Both the position numbers and the translations under genes were made by a program. The notes under the pieces were generated by a model. That model was not told the DNA's origin and made no database searches. It worked only from the letters and a program-made list of their open reading frames with translations. From contig NZ_BARG01000004.1 in the NCBI RefSeq assembly GCF_000376565.1, forward strand, positions 1 through 64,000: a stretch of 64,000 nucleotides of DNA, written 5' to 3'. The stretch comes from Streptomyces hokutonensis (GTDB lineage: Bacteria > Actinomycetota > Actinomycetes > Streptomycetales > Streptomycetaceae). How positions within the stretch are numbered: position 1 is the stretch's first letter; every line of letters starts with the position of its first letter. Shown here piece after piece: positions 33,739-41,694 of the stretch.

Positions 33739-34797
33739 CTAAGGGGCGGGCGTTGTGCGCACCCGGAGGTAGTAGAACCGTGTCGTCTGGACCGCGTTCT
33801 GGTTGTCGTCGCTCACCAGCAACACCTTGTAGCGGCCCTTCTCCTTCCCCGTGATCACCATGCCCTCGATGTTGTCGAGGAGGGGGTTGGGCTGGGGCTG
33901 CTTCGCCGTCGCACCGAGGGACGGGCAGTCGGCGATGTCCGCGAGGAGGGTCTTCTTGACGAGGCGGACGCCGGGCTGGCCGGTGAGGGTGTCGATCTTG
34001 CTGGTGTCCGTCGCGTGGCGCGGGTCGGCCAGGTAGAGGCGGACGGTGTTGCCGACGCCGCTGGTGAAGCCGCGCTCCAGGACGAGGAGGCGGCCGTCGG
34101 GGAGGGCCTGCACCTCGGGGACGCCGAGGAAGGCCGCGTCGGTCTTGTAGGCGTACTGCGCGGCGAGCTCGAAGTGGTCGCCCTTGGTCCGGGTCCAGGT
34201 CTGGAAGCGGACGGCCCCGGAGGTGTCGCCGGCGATCGGGTACTCCATCGACGCGAGGAGCGTACGGCCGCCGGGCAGCAGGGTCAGGCCCTCGAAGGTC
34301 TGGTTGGAGACGGCCCGGCCGGCCGGGGCGACCAGCAGCGAGGACGGGACCGGGAGGCGGTCGAGGATCCTGCCGTCGACGGAGTAGCGGCGGATCGACG
34401 GCTCGGTCTCGGAGGTGATCAGGCGGGTGCCGTCCCGGTCGACGACCAGGCCCTCGGAGTCGAGCGCGGCGCCGTTCTCGTCGGCGAGCGGGACGACCCG
34501 CTTCGGCTGGAGGGTCTTCGCGTCGAGGTCGAACAGGGAGGAACGGTCCTCCAGCGCGGCGAGCGAGCCGTCCTTGTCCACCGCGAGCGCGGAGAAGTTG
34601 CCGACGAAGGTGCCGTCGTACGTCGTCTTGTCGAGCGCATCGGAGAAGCGGTCGATCGAGACGGACGACGAACAGGCGTTGGCGGTACGGGAGTTGGTGC
34701 TGGAGTTGCTGACGGCGCTCGCGGGCCCGGCGGCGGTGAGACAGGTGGCCGCCGCCAGGCCGGCGGTCGCGGTCGCGAGTACGGTTCTCAGGCGCAT
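33739..34797 (-). CDS. Secreted esterase-like/phytase-like beta-propeller protein
   Basis: A 352-residue secreted protein. The signal peptide ends near residue 29 (AGPASA). The rest matches the 'esterase-like activity of phytase' family, predicted to be a beta-propeller: FVGNFSALAVDKDGSLAALE, LDSEGLVVDRDGTRLITSE, TFEGLTLLPGGRTLLASMEY, and DNIEGMVITGKEKGRYKVLL. The EG[LM] repeats mark successive blades and possible Ca-binding sites. The family name comes from distant homology; true activity is unproven. It lies 46 bases after the beta-lactamase-fold gene on the same strand, so the two secreted proteins may be co-expressed. Confidence 0.82.
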   Translation of the reverse strand: MRLRTVLATATAGLAAATCLTAAGPASAVSNSSTNSRTANACSSSVSIDRFSDALDKTTYDGTFVGNFSALAVDKDGSLAALEDRSSLFDLDAKTLQPKRVVPLADENGAALDSEGLVVDRDGTRLITSETEPSIRRYSVDGRILDRLPVPSSLLVAPAGRAVSNQTFEGLTLLPGGRTLLASMEYPIAGDTSGAVRFQTWTRTKGDHFELAAQYAYKTDAAFLGVPEVQALPDGRLLVLERGFTSGVGNTVRLYLADPRHATDTSKIDTLTGQPGVRLVKKTLLADIADCPSLGATAKQPQPNPLLDNIEGMVITGKEKGRYKVLLVSDDNQNAVQTTRFYYLRVRTTPAP

Positions 34798-34843
34798 GGG
34801 CGCCACCGTAGGACGGGCGGGTGACGGGCGGGAGACCCGTCGG

Positions 34844-35689
34844 TTAAGCCAGGTCCTTGTGAATCGCCTTTGCGACGCCCTGGATCGTGGTGATGCCGTA
34901 GCTCATCGTGCTGTTGTCCTGGGTGAGCACGGACATCATGTAGTCGTGGCCGCCGCCGTTGAAGGTGCCCAGGCTGTGCACGCGCCAGCCGTGCGTGGAG
35001 CGCTGCAGCCAGCCGTTCTTGACGTGCACGGTGACGGTCGACGGAGCACCGTACGGCGTGCCCCAGCGCTGGCTGGAGATCACCTGGTTCATCAACTTCA
35101 GGATGTACGCACGGGAGTTGTCGCTCAGCACGGTGTTCTTGGCGGTGACCAGCTTGAGCAGCTTCTGCTCGTCGGTCACGGTCTCCTGGGTCAGGCCCCA
35201 GTAGTTGTTCGCGCCCGGCTTGGTCTGGGTCATGCCGGCGGCGGCGAGGAAGCCCTTGATCTTCGTCAGGCCCAACTGCCTCCACAGGGTGGAGGTCGCG
35301 TCGTTGTCCGACTTGGTGATCATGGCCTTGGCGAGGGTCGTCTCGCGGGACGTCAGCAGCCGGTTGTGCTTCTTCGCGTCCCACAGCAGCGTGGCGAGCA
35401 CGGTCACCTTGACGGTGCTGGCCGAGTCGTAGGCGGTGGTCGCCCGCAGGGTGCAGGTGGTGTTGGTCTTGCGGTCGTAGAGGCCGACGGCGACGGTTCC
35501 CTTACGGGTCGCGAGCGCGGCGGTGATGTCCTTCTTCAGCTTGTCGGCGAGGCCGGCCCTGGCGGACGTACAGCTGACCGTCGGGGTGGCCGCGGCAGCG
35601 GGCGTTGCGGCGGCCAGCACGGGTATGAGCACCCCGGCGCCCACGCCGGCCGCCAGCACTCTGGCTCGGCGGGATATCCATTGAGTCAT
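34844..35689 (-). CDS. Secreted class A beta-lactamase-fold serine hydrolase
   Basis: A 281-residue exported protein with a signal peptide (cleavage near ATPAAA, residue 34). It has the penicillin-recognising motifs in reduced form: Ser91-Thr-Val-Lys94 (SxxK), Ser127-Asp-Asn129 (SDN) and Lys224-Asn-Gly226, where class A enzymes have KTG or KSG. Only 36 residues separate SxxK from SDN, against about 60 in true class A enzymes. No ExxLN omega-loop motif with the deacylating Glu is seen. It is therefore unlikely to be an efficient beta-lactamase; a D,D-peptidase-like, esterase or penicillin-binding role is more plausible. Confidence 0.85.
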   Translation of the reverse strand: MTQWISRRARVLAAGVGAGVLIPVLAAATPAAAATPTVSCTSARAGLADKLKKDITAALATRKGTVAVGLYDRKTNTTCTLRATTAYDSASTVKVTVLATLLWDAKKHNRLLTSRETTLAKAMITKSDNDATSTLWRQLGLTKIKGFLAAAGMTQTKPGANNYWGLTQETVTDEQKLLKLVTAKNTVLSDNSRAYILKLMNQVISSQRWGTPYGAPSTVTVHVKNGWLQRSTHGWRVHSLGTFNGGGHDYMMSVLTQDNSTMSYGITTIQGVAKAIHKDLA

Positions 35690-35834
35690 GCATGACTTGA
35701 CTCACAGGAAGGCATGAAAGGTTGTACGGGTTGGGGAACGGTTGTACGACCCGTTACCCGGGCCTTTGCGAATTCACAGCCGAGTACCAGGTCCGGCACA
35801 GCACGCACCCACCCTGCCTTCGCACGATGGCCGG

Positions 35835-38117
35835 GTGACATCTGCCACCGATCCACACCCCCACATCGAACCCGCGTCCGCCGACTGGCCGCCGCCGGCC
35901 CCACCCGAGACGGCACCGCCCGAGAAGGCGCCCCGCTGGTCGCTGCCCGCGCTGGTCGCGATCATGGTCCTGGCCGCGGCGCTGTACTCCTGGGGCCTGT
36001 CCGGCTCCAACATGAACACGTTCTACAGCGGTGCCATCTGGGCCGGGACGCAGAGCTGGAAGGCCTGGTTCTTCGGTTCGCTGGATCCGGGCAACTTCCT
36101 GACGGTCGACAAACCGCCGTTCGCGCTCATGGTCATGGGTCTGTCCTGCCGGATCTTCGGCTTCGGCACCTGGCAGATGATGCTGCCTCAGATCGCGGCC
36201 GGCCTCGGCACGATCTGGATCCTGCACACGAACGTGAAGCGGATCTGGGGCCACGGCGCGGCGACCGTCGCCGCGCTGGTCCTCGCCCTGACGCCGATCA
36301 CCGTCGCCATCAACCGCGACAACAACCCCGACACGATCCTGGTCTTCCTCATGGTCGCGGGCGCGGCGCTCGCGTTCCGCGCCACCCGTGACGAGAAGCT
36401 GCTCCCGCTGCTCGGCGCGGCGGCCTGCTTCGGCCTCGCCTTCAACACCAAACTGCTCGCCGGCTGGATCGCGCTCCCGGCCGTCTTCGCGCTCTACCTG
36501 TACGCGTCGAAGGCGCCCTGGGTGAAGCGGATCGTCAACCTGGGGCTGGCCGCGGTCGTCCTGGCCGTCTCCAGCTTCTGGTGGGCGGTCGCCGTCTCCC
36601 TGGTCCCGGCCTCCGACCGCCCGTACATCGGCGGCTCGACGGACGGCTCCGCCTGGAACCTGATCATGGGTTACGACGGTCTCGGCCGCGTCTTCGGCGG
36701 CGAGGGCAACGGAGGCGGTGGCGGAGGCGGTGGCGGCGGAGGCGGCTTCTCCGGCTCCGCCGGTCTCGGCCGGATGTTCAACGACATCCTCGGCGGCCAG
36801 ATCTCCTGGCTGCTGCCCTTCTCCGCGATCGCCCTGATCGGCGGCCTGGTGCTGTGCGGGCGCGCCCCGCGCACCGACCTGCGCCGGATGGGACTGGTCC
36901 TGTGGGGCGGCTGGACCCTCCTCCACTACGTGATCTTCGCGACCGCGCAGGGCACCATGCACCCGTACTACACGACCGCGCTGGCCCCCGGCATCGCCGT
37001 GCTGGTCGGCGGCGGTGGCGTGATGCTGCTGAACGCGTTCCGCAGCGACAAGCGGTGGATCTGGGTGCTCCCCCTCGCCTTCGGAGTGACCGGAATCTGG
37101 GCGATCGTCCTGCTGCGCCGCGCCTCCGGCTGGAACACCTGGCTGTGGCCGACGATCGGCGTCCTGACGGTGGCCGGCATCGTGGGCATGCTGCTGTTCC
37201 GCTCCGGCAACCGGAGCCGGCTGCTGGCGGCCTCGCTGGTGGCGGCCGTGGTCGCCGCCCTCGCGGGCCCGACGGCGTACGCGGCGGCCGACCCGTTCGG
37301 CAGCTCCGCCGGCGGCGGCATGGGCGGTACGAACCCGACGGCCGGCCCCTCGACGGGCAGCGGCGGCTTCGGCGGCGGGCCCGGCGGGGGCACCGGCGGC
37401 ACGCGCGGCGGCTTCGGCGGCGAGATGCCCGGCGGCACCCGGGCCGGCGGACAGGCGGGCGGCGAGGCTCCCGGCGGGATGACGCCGGGTGGCGGCGGCA
37501 CCGGTGAACTGCCGCAGGGCGGCGGGGCGCCGAGCGGCGCGCCGAGCGGCCAACAGGGCGGCACCACCGGGGAGTTCCCGGGCGGCGGCACGGCTCCGGG
37601 CGGCACCGGCACCGGCAGCGGTACGGCTCCGGGTGGCACGGCCGGCGGTACGCGCGGCGGCTTCGGCGGCGGTGGCGGCGGCATGGGCGGCAGCGTCAGC
37701 AGCGACCTGATCTCCTACCTGGAGAAGCACCAGGACGGCGCCTACTGGCTGCTGGCGGTCTCCAACTCGCAGTCCTCGGCGCAGATCGAGCTGAGCACGC
37801 GCAAGCCCGTCATCTCCATGTGGGGCTTCACCAGCAGCGACAAGGCGATGACCGTCGCCAAGCTGAAGGAACTGGTGAAGGCGGGCAAGCTGCACTACAT
37901 CCAGATCAGCAGCGGCGGCGGGATGGGCGGTGGCATGGGCGGCGGCAACTCCGTCAGCTCCGCCGTGAACTCGTGGGTGCAGAAGAACGGCACGGCGGTG
38001 AAGGAGAGCGCGTACAGCAAGAGCGCGTCCAGCTCTTCGAGTTCGTCGTCTTCTTCTACGACCTCCACCACCAACACCTCGACGCTGTACCGGCTGGACC
38101 CGTCCGACGTCAGCTGA
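35835..38117 (+). CDS. GT39-type membrane glycosyltransferase with Gly-rich linker
   Basis: A 760-residue ArnT/PMT-like protein with about 11-13 membrane helices, expected to use polyprenyl-phosphate sugars on the outer membrane face. The catalytic region has ALYSWGLSGSNMNTFYSGAI and LDPGNFLTVDKPPFALMVMG, followed by INRDNNPDTILVFLMVAGA. A run of 12 Gly interrupts an extracellular loop near residue 300. A Gly/Thr/Pro-rich low-complexity segment at about 475-620 precedes a C-terminal domain (SDLISYLEKHQDGAYWLLAV) of the YkcA/B type, ending in a poly-Ser stretch. The GTG at 35835 is chosen by context; no good ribosome binding site is visible. Confidence 0.88.
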   Translation: MTSATDPHPHIEPASADWPPPAPPETAPPEKAPRWSLPALVAIMVLAAALYSWGLSGSNMNTFYSGAIWAGTQSWKAWFFGSLDPGNFLTVDKPPFALMVMGLSCRIFGFGTWQMMLPQIAAGLGTIWILHTNVKRIWGHGAATVAALVLALTPITVAINRDNNPDTILVFLMVAGAALAFRATRDEKLLPLLGAAACFGLAFNTKLLAGWIALPAVFALYLYASKAPWVKRIVNLGLAAVVLAVSSFWWAVAVSLVPASDRPYIGGSTDGSAWNLIMGYDGLGRVFGGEGNGGGGGGGGGGGGFSGSAGLGRMFNDILGGQISWLLPFSAIALIGGLVLCGRAPRTDLRRMGLVLWGGWTLLHYVIFATAQGTMHPYYTTALAPGIAVLVGGGGVMLLNAFRSDKRWIWVLPLAFGVTGIWAIVLLRRASGWNTWLWPTIGVLTVAGIVGMLLFRSGNRSRLLAASLVAAVVAALAGPTAYAAADPFGSSAGGGMGGTNPTAGPSTGSGGFGGGPGGGTGGTRGGFGGEMPGGTRAGGQAGGEAPGGMTPGGGGTGELPQGGGAPSGAPSGQQGGTTGEFPGGGTAPGGTGTGSGTAPGGTAGGTRGGFGGGGGGMGGSVSSDLISYLEKHQDGAYWLLAVSNSQSSAQIELSTRKPVISMWGFTSSDKAMTVAKLKELVKAGKLHYIQISSGGGMGGGMGGGNSVSSAVNSWVQKNGTAVKESAYSKSASSSSSSSSSSTTSTTNTSTLYRLDPSDVS

Positions 38118-38132
38118 CCCAAGCACGGGTAG

Positions 38133-38164
38133 AACGGCCCTCGACCACACGGTCGGGGGCCGTT
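38133..38164 (+). terminator. Terminator of the GT39 gene
   Basis: A 14-base stem with one G-T wobble: AACGGCCCTCGACC, loop ACAC, GGTCGGGGGCCGTT. It begins 15 bases after the stop codon. Confidence 0.85.
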
Positions 38165-38336
38165 CCCGTATGCCTCCGCGCAGTCAACTCGCGTAGACAC
38201 GAGGCAAATTGTCGCGCCCGGTCACCTGATCGACACGTCTCGTTTATTTACAGGACCGCATGTGCATGTCACGCTCCGTTTGCCGCCCCATTCAACCCGC
38301 GTAGATGGGACACTCTTTATGTTGTTGGTGACTCGC

Positions 38337-39128
38337 ATGCACCGCTGGAAAACGGTGGCGCTGACCACCGCCGCGGTCCTGGTGGGCCTCGCGGCCCCGA
38401 CCCTGACGGCGACTCCGGCCTCCGCCACGACCACGGCGTACGACTCGACGTACTACAAGAACGCGGTCGGCAAGACGGGGACGACCCTGAAGTCCTCGCT
38501 GCACACGATCATCAGCACCGGCGTCACGAAGATCTCGTACGCGGCGGTCTGGGACGCGCTGAAGGCCACCGACCAGGACCCGAACAACAGCAGCAACGTG
38601 ATCCTGCTGTACAGCGGTGTCTCCCGCGCCAAGTCCCTGAACGGCGGCGACGTCGGCGACTGGAACCGCGAGCACACCTGGGCCAAGTCGCACGGCGACT
38701 TCGGCGAGGTCGTCGGCCCCGGCACGGACCTGCACCACCTGCGTCCCGCCGACGTCCAGGTCAACAGCATCCGCGGCAACCTGGACTTCGACAACGGCGG
38801 CAGCGCGGTCACCAACGGCGGCGGCAGCACGGTCGACTCCGACTCCTTCTCGCCGCGCGCGGCGGACCGGGGCGACGTGGCCCGCATGATCCTCTACATG
38901 GCCGTCCGCTACGAGGGCGACGACGGCTTCGCCGACCTGGAGCCCAACGAGAAGGTGGGCAACGGCAGCAACCCCTACATGGGCAAGCTCTCCGTCCTCA
39001 AGGCCTGGAACGAGGCGGACCCGCCGAGCGCCTTCGAGGAGAACCGCAACAACGTCATCTACAACACGTACCAGCACAACCGGAACCCGTTCATCGACCA
39101 CCCGGAGTGGGTCGAGGCGATCTGGTAG
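38337..39128 (+). CDS. Secreted endonuclease I family nuclease
   Basis: A 263-residue exported DNase of the endonuclease I (EndA/NucM) family. The signal peptide runs to about residue 30 (ATPASA). Catalytic motifs are GDWNREHTWAKSHGDFGEVV and GTDLHHLRPADVQVNSIRGN, in which REHTW and DLHHL carry the metal-binding and general-base residues of the beta-beta-alpha metal site. Late motifs PNEKVGNGSNPYMG and NTYQHNRNPFIDHPEWVEAI are also typical. The start is uncertain: ATG 38337 is used, with GTG 38331 and ATG 38319 as alternatives. It probably degrades extracellular DNA for nutrition or during development. Confidence 0.9.
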   Translation: MHRWKTVALTTAAVLVGLAAPTLTATPASATTTAYDSTYYKNAVGKTGTTLKSSLHTIISTGVTKISYAAVWDALKATDQDPNNSSNVILLYSGVSRAKSLNGGDVGDWNREHTWAKSHGDFGEVVGPGTDLHHLRPADVQVNSIRGNLDFDNGGSAVTNGGGSTVDSDSFSPRAADRGDVARMILYMAVRYEGDDGFADLEPNEKVGNGSNPYMGKLSVLKAWNEADPPSAFEENRNNVIYNTYQHNRNPFIDHPEWVEAIW

Positions 39129-39735
39129 ACGGCGGTACCGGGTTGAACTCCCCCTGATACAGGGGGAGTTCAACTGTTCCTCGATCACCTCCGCCGCAGC
39201 AGAAGCCGCGCCACCGCATGCGTCCCGACGGTCGCCGCCACGGCGAGCGCCGCCCCTGTGCCACGTCACGCGGTCGCGCGGGACGCAGGACACCGGCCCG
39301 CCGCAACCGCCCCCGTGCCCACAGCGTGAACGGGACGACCACCAGCGGCGAGGTCACCACCCCGGGTGTGTACCCACGGACGGCGGCGGCCTGGGCCATA
39401 TGCGCCAGGGTGTGCAGCCCGAATCCGTTGAGAGCCGCCTGGTAGAAGCCTGACCGTCCACCCGTACGGTGCCCGTCGGCGGCGGCGAGCGCGACCACCC
39501 CGCCCATCACGGCGACGGCCGTGGCGAACTCCCGCCCGTCGATGGCCTCCAGCCGCCGCCACACCAGTTCCGGCACGCGCGGGTAACGCTGCCGTAGCTC
39601 GGGGACCCGCCCTCGGGCCCAGCCGGGCATCGCGGCCAGTTCCTCCAGATCATGCACTGCCCAGGCCGCCAACAGCCCGAGGGTCCCACCGACTTCGACC
39701 GCCCGGCCGTCCTCGCCCACCTCGCGTCCACCCAT
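39091..39735 (-). CDS. HXXEE domain membrane protein with apparent C-terminal frameshift
   Basis: A small membrane protein with the motif HDLEE near its N-terminus (AAWAVHDLEELAAMPGWARG) and the later FYQAALNGFGLHTLAHMAQA: the HXXEE family, function unknown. As read, the frame ends at 39091 with an Arg-rich tail, runs through the terminator hairpin and overlaps the endonuclease gene. In the next frame the same DNA encodes GAALAVAATVGTHAVARLLL then RRR and a stop at 39185, a convincing last membrane helix. One extra base in the GGGG run at 39253-39256 would join the two. So the gene as shown carries a 1-base deletion or a sequencing error. The ATG at 39735 is probable. Confidence 0.72.
   Translation of the reverse strand: MGGREVGEDGRAVEVGGTLGLLAAWAVHDLEELAAMPGWARGRVPELRQRYPRVPELVWRRLEAIDGREFATAVAVMGGVVALAAADGHRTGGRSGFYQAALNGFGLHTLAHMAQAAAVRGYTPGVVTSPLVVVPFTLWARGRLRRAGVLRPARPRDVAQGRRSPWRRPSGRMRWRGFCCGGGDRGTVELPLYQGEFNPVPPSTRSPRPTPGGR
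39142..39174. terminator. Bidirectional terminator
   Basis: A perfect 15-base stem, GTTGAACTCCCCCTG with its complement and a 3-base loop, lies between the convergent endonuclease and HXXEE genes. Its position also argues that the HXXEE gene should end before it, at 39185, and not at 39091. Confidence 0.9.
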
Positions 39736-39793
39736 GTGCGGGAGTCTGCCAGTGCGGACGCACGCCCCAGCCCCCCATATCTACGATGGATCC

Positions 39794-40636
39794 ATGGCCT
39801 CCCCGTCGTCGCTCCGCATTGCGACAGCCCAGGTAATGATCAGCGACGACGCCCGCCGGAACGGTCCGGTGATCCGACGGCTGATGCGGGAGGCCGCCGA
39901 GGCGGGTGCCCGCCTGATCCTGTTTCCCGAAGGCTGTCTGTCGGGCTACGCCAAGGAACAGATCCGGGACTGGGACCAGGTGGACTGGCCCGCGGTCGAG
40001 GAGGAGCTCCGTCAAGTGGCCGCGCTGGCGGCCGAGTTGCGGCTGTGGGTGGTGCTGGGCAGCGCCCACCGGCTCACCCCGCCGCACCGCCCGCACAACA
40101 GCCTGTACGTCATCGCCGACGACGGCCGGGTGGTGGACCGCTACGACAAGCGCTACTGCTCCAACACCGAGATCCTCCACTACTACACACCGGGGTTCAC
40201 ACCGACCACCTTCACGGTCGACGGATACCGGTTCGGCTGTGCCATCTGCATCGAGATCAACTTCCCGGAACTGTTCGTGGAGTACGAACGCCTCGGGGTG
40301 GACTGCGTGTTGCTGTCGGCCTACCCGGTCGATTCGGTCTTCGAGGTCAAGGCCCGGGCGCATGCCGCGATCAACAACTACTGGCTGGCGATGGCCACGC
40401 CGGCCCAGACCACCGCTCTCCTCAACTCCGAACTGATCAGCCCGGACGGCGTCGTCCTGGCCCGGGCCGACGCCACGACCGAGCTGATCATCGGCGAACT
40501 GGACCGCGACGCACCCGAGTTCGACATCGCCCTCAACAAGGCCCGCCCCTGGCGAGCCGGCGCCCGCCAGGGCGACATCTACCGCAGCCGCCGCGTCTCC
40601 GATCCCCGGAGCGACAGCCCGGCCGACTTCGTCTGA
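39794..40636 (+). CDS. Carbon-nitrogen hydrolase (nitrilase superfamily)
   Basis: A 280-residue amidase/nitrilase-type enzyme with the full Glu-Lys-Cys triad: Glu in ARLILFPEGCLSGYAKEQ (about 46), Lys in RVVDRYDKRYCSNTE (about 118), and Cys in RFGCAICIEINFPELFVEY (about 155). A fourth family Glu lies in WPAVEEEL or nearby. It hydrolyses a C-N bond in an amide, carbamoyl or nitrile substrate that cannot be named. ATG 39794 is chosen to match the family start. It diverges from the HXXEE gene with a 58-base gap and stands alone. Confidence 0.9.
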   Translation: MASPSSLRIATAQVMISDDARRNGPVIRRLMREAAEAGARLILFPEGCLSGYAKEQIRDWDQVDWPAVEEELRQVAALAAELRLWVVLGSAHRLTPPHRPHNSLYVIADDGRVVDRYDKRYCSNTEILHYYTPGFTPTTFTVDGYRFGCAICIEINFPELFVEYERLGVDCVLLSAYPVDSVFEVKARAHAAINNYWLAMATPAQTTALLNSELISPDGVVLARADATTELIIGELDRDAPEFDIALNKARPWRAGARQGDIYRSRRVSDPRSDSPADFV

Positions 40637-40868
40637 CGGGCGGACGGCGGCGCGTGCTCACTACGCGATCCTGCGCGGATCGGGAAAGCCGGTTCTCCGT
40701 AAATCCCTGAACTGCTGCGGCCTCCGAGCCGGCCTCCATCCACCGTCCACTCCGGCGGCCCAGGCGTTCGCCCGTTCGGTGGAAACCGGAGTCCCGCCGG
40801 TGCTCGTACGCGAACGGCGGCGACCGGAACGGCATCGTGGCTCCCGACCCGCACTCCAGGAGGACCTC

Positions 40869-41651
40869 ATGCTCGGTACCGACTTCATCACCGGATCACC
40901 CAACTGGCTCGACCTCGGCAGCCCCGACACCGACGCGGCCGCCGCGTTCTACGGCGCCGTACTCGGCTGGCAGTTCGTCTCCGCCGGGCCCGACACGGGC
41001 GGATACGGGTTCTTCCAGGTGGACGGCAGGACCGTCGCGGCCCTCGGACCGCTCACCGAGGAAGGGGCGCGCTCCGCCTGGATGATCCATTTCAAGACCG
41101 ACGACATCGCGGCCACCGTCCAGGCGGTCACGGCCGGCGGCGGCACCGTGCGGATGGAGCCCATGGACGTCATGGGCGAGGGCATGCTGGCGCAGGCCAC
41201 CGACCCGCAGGGCGCGCAGTTCGCGCTCTGGCAGCCCGGCAGGACGGCGGGCCTGGAACTCACCTCGGCCCCGAACACCCTGCTCTGGGTGGAACTGCAC
41301 GCGACCGACCCGGAGGCCGACATCGCCTTCTACCAGGGCCTGTTCGGCTGGCGCAGCCAGGACATGCAGGCCCCCGGCATGACGTACCGCGTACTGAGCA
41401 CCAGCGCCGGCGACCAGCAGGACGCCTCCTTCGGCGGGGTCGCGCCGTTGAACCCCGGCGAGGGCGAACAGCCGCGCTGGGTACCGTACTTCCACTCGAC
41501 GGACGTCGACGCCACGATCGACTCGGCACGCTCCAACGGCGGTTCCGTACTGATGCCGGCGGCGGACGTACCGGAGGTCGGCCGCATCGCCTGGCTCGCG
41601 GACCCCTTCGGCGCGGCCTTCGCCCTGCTGAAGCCGGACCCGCGGATGTGA
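40869..41651 (+). CDS. VOC family protein with two glyoxalase-like domains
   Basis: A 260-residue protein of the vicinal oxygen chelate fold, with two bleomycin-resistance/glyoxalase-like modules: residues about 5-125 (NWLDLGSPDTDAAAAFYGAV; MLAQATDPQGAQFALWQPG) and about 130-260 (LLWVELHATDPEADIAFYQG; IAWLADPFGAAFALLKPD). Members bind or modify small molecules, often as resistance or dioxygenase-like enzymes. AGGAGG is 5 bases before the ATG. The 232 bases upstream hold no gene that I can see. Ligand unknown. Confidence 0.9.
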   Translation: MLGTDFITGSPNWLDLGSPDTDAAAAFYGAVLGWQFVSAGPDTGGYGFFQVDGRTVAALGPLTEEGARSAWMIHFKTDDIAATVQAVTAGGGTVRMEPMDVMGEGMLAQATDPQGAQFALWQPGRTAGLELTSAPNTLLWVELHATDPEADIAFYQGLFGWRSQDMQAPGMTYRVLSTSAGDQQDASFGGVAPLNPGEGEQPRWVPYFHSTDVDATIDSARSNGGSVLMPAADVPEVGRIAWLADPFGAAFALLKPDPRM

Positions 41652-41694
41652 CGAAGAACGTGGGAGGGGGGCCGGCAAAGACGGCCGCCCCCCG

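Noticed and set aside
34844..35689. Functional beta-lactamase resistance gene
   Set aside because: KNG instead of KTG, short motif spacing and no omega-loop Glu argue against efficient hydrolysis.
35754..38150. 798-codon frame opposite the GT39 gene
   Set aside because: Shadow of the Gly-rich coding sequence, Ala/Arg-rich and without domains.
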